From Mesorhizobium sp. RMAD-H1 (GTDB lineage: Bacteria; Pseudomonadota; Alphaproteobacteria; Rhizobiales; Rhizobiaceae), in the NCBI RefSeq assembly GCF_014191375.1, contig NZ_JACHWN010000002.1, positions 744,001-808,000 on the forward strand: a stretch of DNA of 64,000 nucleotides, given 5' to 3'. A program made the position numbers and the translations under genes. Position 1 is the first letter of the stretch. Each line of letters starts with the position of its first letter. A model generated the notes under the pieces. That model was given only the letters and a program-made list of their open reading frames with translations, was not told the origin of the DNA and made no database searches. This document shows, piece by piece, positions 59,484 to 64,000 of this stretch.

Positions 59484-59744
59484 ATGCCGATAAGAGGTGG
59501 CTATCCCGGCCCCGAATCCGCCTATACCAGCGAAGACTGGCGCATCATGCAGACCGCTTATCGCAAGTCCGCCGCTCTGCTGGACCGGAATCCTGCTGGC
59601 GGCAAGGATGCGGATCGGCTCGCCAGGGAAGTGATGCGTCTCTACAATCTCGGTTATCGGGATATCGAAGCCTTGGCCTTCGCCGCTGCGAATGTCGAGA
59701 ACAACCGCAGGGAGCAGGACCGAAAAAGCCCCGCTTCTGTCTGA
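59484..59744 (+). CDS. Small hypothetical protein, 86 residues
   Basis: MPIRGGYPGPESAYTSEDWRIM start with GGAG seven bases before ATG 59484. Mostly helical, charged, no membrane segment; AYRKSAALLDRNP and REVMRLYNLGYRDIEALAFAA suggest a helical bundle. I do not recognise a family. Codon use is normal for the window. Single gene. Confidence 0.62.
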   Translation: MPIRGGYPGPESAYTSEDWRIMQTAYRKSAALLDRNPAGGKDADRLAREVMRLYNLGYRDIEALAFAAANVENNRREQDRKSPASV

Positions 59745-59846
59745 CGTTTCCCGCGCTCAGCTTCGCGACCCTTTCGGCATCTTCTGGGGCATGAACACGC
59801 CCCGTTAAAGCCGGCTGCCAGACGGCTGGAGAAAAGCCTGCACCGA

Positions 59847-60185
59847 TCATCCCTCGACGAAGGCGCGAAGCCGCGACAAGGCATCCTCCCATTGCCGGGA
59901 AACCTCGTCGAGATAGGACCTGACTTCTGCGATCGGCTCGGGCCGCAAGGCAAACTGGCTTTCGCGCCCGACCCGGTTGCTGCTCACCAGCCCCACATTC
60001 TCCAGCACGCGGAGATGCTTCGTCACAGCCTGCCGCGTCATCTCCGTATCCGCCGAGAGCCTTGCGATCGACCATGTCCGGCCGTCGCTCAGCTTCATCA
60101 CGAGCGAGAGACGGGTCCGGTCGCCGAGAGCCGCGAATATTGCGGCCGGTTCCGGATCATGCGCTTGCATTTCATGCCCCGACAT
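59847..60185 (-). CDS. ArsR-type winged-helix regulator linked to an AHSA1 gene
   Basis: 112-residue ArsR-family repressor. DPEPAAIFAALGDRTRLSLVMKLSDGRTWSIARLSADTEMTRQAVTKHLRVLENVGLV spans the winged helix (described as residues about 10-67). It has no cysteine cluster, so metal sensing is unlikely. ATG 60185 overlaps the upstream AHSA1 gene by 14 nt; the sixth codon ATG is an alternative. Pairs of ArsR and AHSA1 genes are common, with the regulator controlling the pair. Confidence 0.85.
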   Translation of the reverse strand: MSGHEMQAHDPEPAAIFAALGDRTRLSLVMKLSDGRTWSIARLSADTEMTRQAVTKHLRVLENVGLVSSNRVGRESQFALRPEPIAEVRSYLDEVSRQWEDALSRLRAFVEG

Positions 60186-60618
60186 AAGCTTCGATATTCT
60201 TCATCTGCCCTGCCCAGCCTTCCTCGTTCATGCGCAATGCATCCGGCCGCCGATGCGCCGGCAGCGCCCCGAAGCCGGATTCGACCACCGTCAGACGCGT
60301 TCCGGCCGATATCGGCTCGAGCCGGAATTCGACCAGCGTCGGCTTCTCTCCCGAATAATCGACGTCGGGATCGACCGCATAGGGATGCCACGTGAAGGAG
60401 AAATAGTGCGGCCGGTCCATCCGCTTGATGGTCGCCTCCCACTTCACATGCTCGTAGCCGGGATGGGTGATGCGGCCGCGCGCGATTTCCCCCGGCACGA
60501 AGGGGCCATCCAGCCGCACCCCGAACCATGCGCCGAATTCTTCATGATCGGTCAAGGCACGCCAGACCCGCTCGATGGGAGCGTTGAGTTCGATGTTCTT
60601 TTCGATACGATCCGTCAT
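60172..60618 (-). CDS. SRPBCC (AHSA1-like) domain protein
   Basis: 148-residue START/SRPBCC helix-grip protein: RIEKNIELNAPIERVWRALTDHEEFGAWFG at the start, then GYEHVKWEATIKRMDRPHYFSFTWHPYAVD, and RLTVVESGFGALPAHRR near the C-terminal helix. ATG 60616-60618 with GAGG eight bases upstream. Ligand unknown. Upstream of and overlapping the ArsR gene, forming a two-gene operon. Confidence 0.87.
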   Translation of the reverse strand: MTDRIEKNIELNAPIERVWRALTDHEEFGAWFGVRLDGPFVPGEIARGRITHPGYEHVKWEATIKRMDRPHYFSFTWHPYAVDPDVDYSGEKPTLVEFRLEPISAGTRLTVVESGFGALPAHRRPDALRMNEEGWAGQMKNIEAYVGA

Positions 60619-61019
60619 AATGGCAACCTCCTGGTTGCGCATATCATGTCAGGGTCAAAGCCATAACGCAACCATAGAGTTGCACAATTTTGAACAGTGA
60701 AAATGACAAATGTTCTCCCCATTTGTTAGGGTTGCGACTCACCCAATATTTAGCGCACAAATTGCAGGCCGGATGTTCCATCGGCGCTGAGGCCCGACCC
60801 CCACCCGCAACCATCATCCAGGTCGGGCCTCTTCCACCTTTCCCGGCGGAATTCTGGTGTTCTGGCGCGGTGCTTCCATCAGTTCTGGTCGGGGGTGATG
60901 ACCTGCCCTGAGGGGATATGGGACAGCTCCCTTAAATGAATTGATCCGCCACCGCTACCGCCAGTTGACTTTTTGATCGTCATACAATCTTCTGCCCGCA
61001 ATTCATCTGAGGGCAGAAA
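60619..61019. other. Intergenic region before the second 37-aa gene
   Basis: 401 bp holding the AHSA1 promoter on the left and, on the right, the GAGGCCCG hairpin (60789-60831) and a TTGAC box (60965-60969). No protein gene is supported. Confidence 0.5.
60789..60831 (+). other. Hairpin with C-rich loop upstream of the second 37-aa gene
   Basis: GAGGCCCGACC (60789-60799) pairs perfectly with GGTCGGGCCTC (60821-60831). The 21-nt loop begins CCCACCCGC. Sequence and form match the hairpin at 54426-54466. Confidence 0.7.
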
Positions 61020-61133
61020 GTGAAACAGACGAACCGTCGCGCATTGAAAGACGCATTGCTTTGGCTGACCTACGCCCTGATCTTTGTGGCGATCGCCCTT
61101 GCCTTCAATTATCTGCGCAGCATTTTCATGTAG
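61020..61133 (+). CDS. 37-residue single-helix membrane protein, paralogue B
   Basis: Begins GTG at 61020 (MKQTNRRALKDALLWLTYAL) with GAGGG eight bases before. One predicted membrane helix (about 13-31), tail YLRSIFM. 20 of 37 residues match paralogue A at 54811 in an ungapped alignment, including T-N, LKD, LLWL, YA, FV and N-x-LR. Followed by a 21-nt hairpin (61167-61187) that can end its transcript. Function unknown. Confidence 0.75.
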   Translation: MKQTNRRALKDALLWLTYALIFVAIALAFNYLRSIFM

Positions 61134-61166
61134 GGAAAATACATCGGCATTCCTGCCAAGAATGAC

Positions 61167-61187
61167 GGCGGGCCGATATGGCCCGCC
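61167..61187 (+). terminator. Probable terminator after the second 37-aa gene
   Basis: GGCGGGCC-gatat-GGCCCGCC at 61167-61187, 34 nt past the stop. Followed by GCCTTCAT, a weak T-poor tail. Lies before the convergent 227-aa gene and could serve both strands. Confidence 0.6.
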
Positions 61188-61232
61188 GCCTTCATATTAG
61201 AACTTGCTTATTCCATTGCGGAACGGGCAGGC

Positions 61233-61916
61233 TTAGTACTTATCTTTGTAGCGGCGCACGCCATCATTGACCCGGATCGTCTTTGCGGAGTGAATCCTGC
61301 GCTCCGGCAGATATTCGACCCGATTGACATACTGGTTGCGCGTGACGACGCGGGGACGCTCGTGAATGCGGGTAACAACATTCTCGCGCACGACCGGCTG
61401 AACGTTGTTGACCTTCACGATGCGGTTGACGTGACGCACATAGCGGGTGTTGTTGACATCGCGATAACGGGTGACGTTATTCACCTTGCGAACGGTCTTG
61501 TAGCGATAGACCGTTTCGGAGGTCGGGCGTACGTTGGCACGGTTCACGATCGTCTTGCCCGTCCGGATATGGCGGGTGGGAAGGACGTTTGTCGCGGATC
61601 CGTAACGGTTTTCACGGATCACCGCGGTCCTGTTGTGGACGCGCGTGACGGTATTGACGCGCGTCACCGGCTGAACGCGCGTGACGTTCACGATACGCTT
61701 CGTGTGCGTCACGGTGCGGGGACGCTCGACGTCGCGATAACGGGTGACGTTGCGGACCTGGCGGACGGTCTTGCCCTGCTGATAGGTCGTGCTGACCTTG
61801 GTGGTGGCGACCGGACGCTTGTGACGCTCGGCGGCTTCCGCCGAAACCGTGATCGCTACCATCGATGCGCTTGCCAGAGCAGCGATGGCAAAAAGCGTCT
61901 TAAAGGACTTCATCAT
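61233..61916 (-). CDS. Secreted basic protein with internal duplication
   Basis: 227 residues. Signal peptide about 1-29 (cleavage after SAEAA). Residues 49-126 and 140-217 are ungapped repeats of each other, sharing KTVR-V-NVTRYRDV, RIV-V, VQPV-R and VTR-H motifs. Strongly basic and rich in Val, Arg, Asn and Thr, with alternating hydrophobic and polar positions suggesting beta structure. No Cys. Family not recognised. AGGAGAG precedes the ATG-ATG start. Possibly a surface or envelope-associated protein. Confidence 0.72.
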   Translation of the reverse strand: MMKSFKTLFAIAALASASMVAITVSAEAAERHKRPVATTKVSTTYQQGKTVRQVRNVTRYRDVERPRTVTHTKRIVNVTRVQPVTRVNTVTRVHNRTAVIRENRYGSATNVLPTRHIRTGKTIVNRANVRPTSETVYRYKTVRKVNNVTRYRDVNNTRYVRHVNRIVKVNNVQPVVRENVVTRIHERPRVVTRNQYVNRVEYLPERRIHSAKTIRVNDGVRRYKDKY

Positions 61917-62208
61917 GACTATACTCTCCTGGGTTCAAATAGAGAATTACACATGCGCGGTACTAAGCCCTCAGTCGCCCCCTCGACCGAAACGACCTAA
62001 CCTGTATTACTCTAATCTATGATTTTTAATTCTGTATCATCAAAAGAAAAACAGAACTTATTCCGCTTTAAACAGATAAAATGATTTTTATTTATTCTTG
62101 AATAAGCTGGTTATTTAATATCCTTTTACTTAGCCATTCTCCGGACAAAATCCTCCTGCTTATTGCCGGCCATCTCTCCAAAAATTAGTAATTTGTAAAG
62201 GATGGAAG

Positions 62209-63030
62209 ATGCGTAGGATTATTCAGGGAGCGATGGTTGCTTTGGCCTTCTTGGGCCTCTCGGAAACTGCCGGCGCGGCACCGAATACTGGCTGCCAGAG
62301 CACGGCCATTCGCAGCCTGCAGCGGCTTTCTCCGCATGGCTATGATGTCTACCGGGCAATGAAGGACAAAAGCCAGTTCATGACCTGGATCACCTGCGAT
62401 GATCTTCAGCTCGACCTGGCGACCGCCGTGCATGAATCCGTCCACAACCTGACGGAGGAGCGCGACGCCTTTCCGCTGATCGGGGGCGGCAATATCGCAC
62501 GCCCGCACGAGACCGAAAACTTCTTCGCGCCGAAGCTGATCGCCAGGCAGATGGCCCGCAACTTCGGCGATCCGCTGTTCATCGACTCCTATCTCAAGCC
62601 GGGCGCCGCCTCCTCGGCGGATAATTTCATGTATCTGCTGGATGAGCTCAACGCCTACAGCCATGACCTGAACTCGGCCACCAGGCTCGTTTCGATCCGC
62701 CGTGGCGACACCCAGGTGGATCACCGCGACGGGCTGGCCGCCATGATGGCGTTCGTGATGGGCTATGCGGCCGAAGCGCGTAAGGATCACCCGGAGACCT
62801 GGCAGGGCCTGAAGGCGCCGAAGACTGCCAAGGTCGTGCAGACCCTCTGGAAACAGGCCGAAAAGACGATGGCCGCATCCTGCGGAATATCCGATTTCGG
62901 GACGAATGATCGCAACTATCTGAGTTATGTCTGCAATACCAAGAATGCCGCTGCGCTGAGCGAGATACTCCACCGCGCGCCCTCCTGCCCGACGCGCTGC
63001 CTGAGCGCCGCAACGGCAGCGGCGCAATAG
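62209..63030 (+). CDS. Secreted protein with HExxH motif (putative zinc metallopeptidase-like)
   Basis: 273 residues. Signal peptide about 1-24 (cleavage near AGAAP). HESVH at 75-79 has the HExxH zinc-site form within DLATAVHESVHNLTEE, and LLDELNAYSHD at 143-153 provides candidate third ligands (Glu146, His152). Five cysteines in the mature chain (about 29, 63, and late C-terminal ones) may form disulphides. ATG 62209 is preceded by GGATGGAAG. No known peptidase family could be named, so the enzymatic role is inferred from the motif only. Confidence 0.68.
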   Translation: MRRIIQGAMVALAFLGLSETAGAAPNTGCQSTAIRSLQRLSPHGYDVYRAMKDKSQFMTWITCDDLQLDLATAVHESVHNLTEERDAFPLIGGGNIARPHETENFFAPKLIARQMARNFGDPLFIDSYLKPGAASSADNFMYLLDELNAYSHDLNSATRLVSIRRGDTQVDHRDGLAAMMAFVMGYAAEARKDHPETWQGLKAPKTAKVVQTLWKQAEKTMAASCGISDFGTNDRNYLSYVCNTKNAAALSEILHRAPSCPTRCLSAATAAAQ

Positions 63031-63103
63031 CCGGAACACTGGCCATCCCAGCCATGGCATCCTAGATATCGGGAAGCAGTAGCGTCTCGAAAGGCGGGAA
63101 GCC

Positions 63104-64000
63104 ATGGCCTGGTCCTTCAAGATCGGAACGATTGCCGGAACGGCACTGCGCGTCCACATCACCTTCGCGCTGCTGCTCGTCTGGATATGGCTGATGCACT
63201 ACCGGATCGGCGGCGCGCCCGCGGCCTGGGAGGGCGTCACCTTCATCCTGGCCGTCTTCATCTGTGTGGTGCTGCACGAATTCGGCCATATCGCCGCCGC
63301 GCGCTATTTCGGGATCAGGACGCCTGACATTACCCTGCTGCCGATCGGCGGATTGGCTCGTCTCGAGCGCATGCCGGAGAAGCCCGGCCAGGAATTCGTG
63401 ATCGCCATTGCCGGGCCGCTGGTCAATGTGGCGATAGCCGCGCTGATCTTCCTGGCGCTGCATGGCTCGACGGGAATGGAGGCGGCAGCCGATGTCGAGG
63501 ACCCGCGGCTCGGCTTTCTCGCCAGGCTCGCCGGCGTCAATGTCTTCCTCGTTCTCTTCAACATGATTCCGGCCTTTCCGATGGATGGCGGCCGGGTGCT
63601 GCGCGCCGCCCTCGCCTCGCGCCTTTCCTGGTCGCGCGCCACGCAGGTCGCCGCTTCCATCGGACAGGGGCTCGCCTTCCTCTTCGGCTTCATCGGCCTG
63701 TTCTACAATCCGCTTCTGATCTTCATCGGCATCTTCGTCTATCTGGCCGCAGCCGCCGAGGCACAGAACGCCCAGATCCGCGATATCGCCGGCAGCGTGC
63801 TCGTCGGTGACGTGATGATCACCGAATTCGCAAGCCTCCGGCATGGAGCCAATATCGCCGACGCCATCGACATGCTGCTTGCCACCACGCAGCGCGAGTT
63901 CCCGGTGGTCGATGCCTCAGGCCGTTTCGAGGGTCTGCTGACGCGCGACGACATGATCCGGGCGCTCAAGGAAAAAGGGGCCGAAACGCCGGTCGTCGGC
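63104..64000 (+). CDS. Site-2 protease family (M50) with CBS domains, C-terminus beyond window
   Basis: Membrane zinc metalloprotease; 299 codons visible, running off the right edge. HEFGH at 58-62 is the active site in the second helix, and NMIPAFPMDGGRVL supplies the third ligand (Asp about 161). About six helices in total. From about residue 225 a CBS domain begins (VLVGDVMITEFASLRHGANIADAIDMLLA...FPVVDASGRFEGLLTRDDMI), and a second is expected outside the window. Cytoplasmic CBS domains suggest control by adenosyl ligands. ATG 63104 follows GGCGGGAAG. Confidence 0.85.
   Translation, partial: MAWSFKIGTIAGTALRVHITFALLLVWIWLMHYRIGGAPAAWEGVTFILAVFICVVLHEFGHIAAARYFGIRTPDITLLPIGGLARLERMPEKPGQEFVIAIAGPLVNVAIAALIFLALHGSTGMEAAADVEDPRLGFLARLAGVNVFLVLFNMIPAFPMDGGRVLRAALASRLSWSRATQVAASIGQGLAFLFGFIGLFYNPLLIFIGIFVYLAAAAEAQNAQIRDIAGSVLVGDVMITEFASLRHGANIADAIDMLLATTQREFPVVDASGRFEGLLTRDDMIRALKEKGAETPVVG

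Noticed and set aside
62185-63162. 325-codon frame antisense to the HExxH protein
   Set aside because: Sense strand has signal peptide and ribosome site; the antisense lacks both.

Overview
The window looks like a chromosome or chromid segment from a member of the Rhizobiaceae (the Sinorhizobium / Agrobacterium / Rhizobium / Shinella group). The evidence is a near-syntenic succinoglycan (exo) cluster, a malonate TRAP-type mat cluster of the kind described in Sinorhizobium, GC-rich coding sequence with ATG/GTG/TTG starts, and several double-hairpin intergenic repeats typical of rhizobial genomes. The exact genus cannot be fixed from the sequence alone.

Layout. (1) 1-12.3 kb: succinoglycan export and assembly. 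In order: exoK (cut by the left edge), a coiled-coil orphan, exoV, exoU, exoX, exoY, exoF, exoQ, exoZ, exoW, exoT. ExoY starts the repeat unit, ExoU/W add sugars, ExoV pyruvylates, ExoZ acetylates, ExoT/Q/F flip, polymerise and export it, ExoK trims the product and ExoX restrains ExoY. (2) 12.35-17.4 kb: a nucleotide-sugar operon (CDP-glucose synthase, SAF-domain oxidoreductase, 3,5-epimerase-like protein, SDR, exostosin-like glycosyltransferase), probably for a second surface glycan. (3) 17.8-22.9 kb: a LysR / GNAT / MFS unit convergent with an arsR-arsC-acr3-arsC arsenic operon. (4) 23.3-30 kb: malonate uptake and activation (TRAP PQM, malonyl-CoA decarboxylase and synthetase) with a divergent GntR regulator and a clear inverted-repeat operator. 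(5) 30-36.2 kb: MFS_3 exporter, PRC-barrel protein, thiolase and FadJ-like beta-oxidation pair. (6) 36.2-43 kb: a caa3-type cytochrome oxidase cluster. A cation/calcium exchanger gene sits between subunits II and I, bounded by a 21-bp direct repeat. (7) 43-46.1 kb: a cobalamin-riboswitch-controlled ABC importer. (8) 46.3-54.3 kb: a CUT1 sugar ABC operon with catabolic genes and a divergent LacI regulator. Each of its three large internal gaps holds a different double-hairpin repeat. (9) 54.3-64 kb: small conserved and stress-related genes, two unannotated paralogous 37-residue membrane proteins (54811 and 61020) with matching upstream architecture, a basic secreted repeat protein, a secreted HExxH protein and a site-2 protease cut by the right edge.

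Most novel items to my eye: the pair of 37-aa membrane proteins with shared upstream hairpin and promoter box; the direct-repeat-bounded exchanger inside the oxidase operon; the three different double-hairpin repeats in successive gaps of one sugar operon; and the CDP-sugar cluster that lacks the usual dehydratase. No CRISPR arrays, tRNA/rRNA genes, complete insertion sequences or prophage genes were seen.
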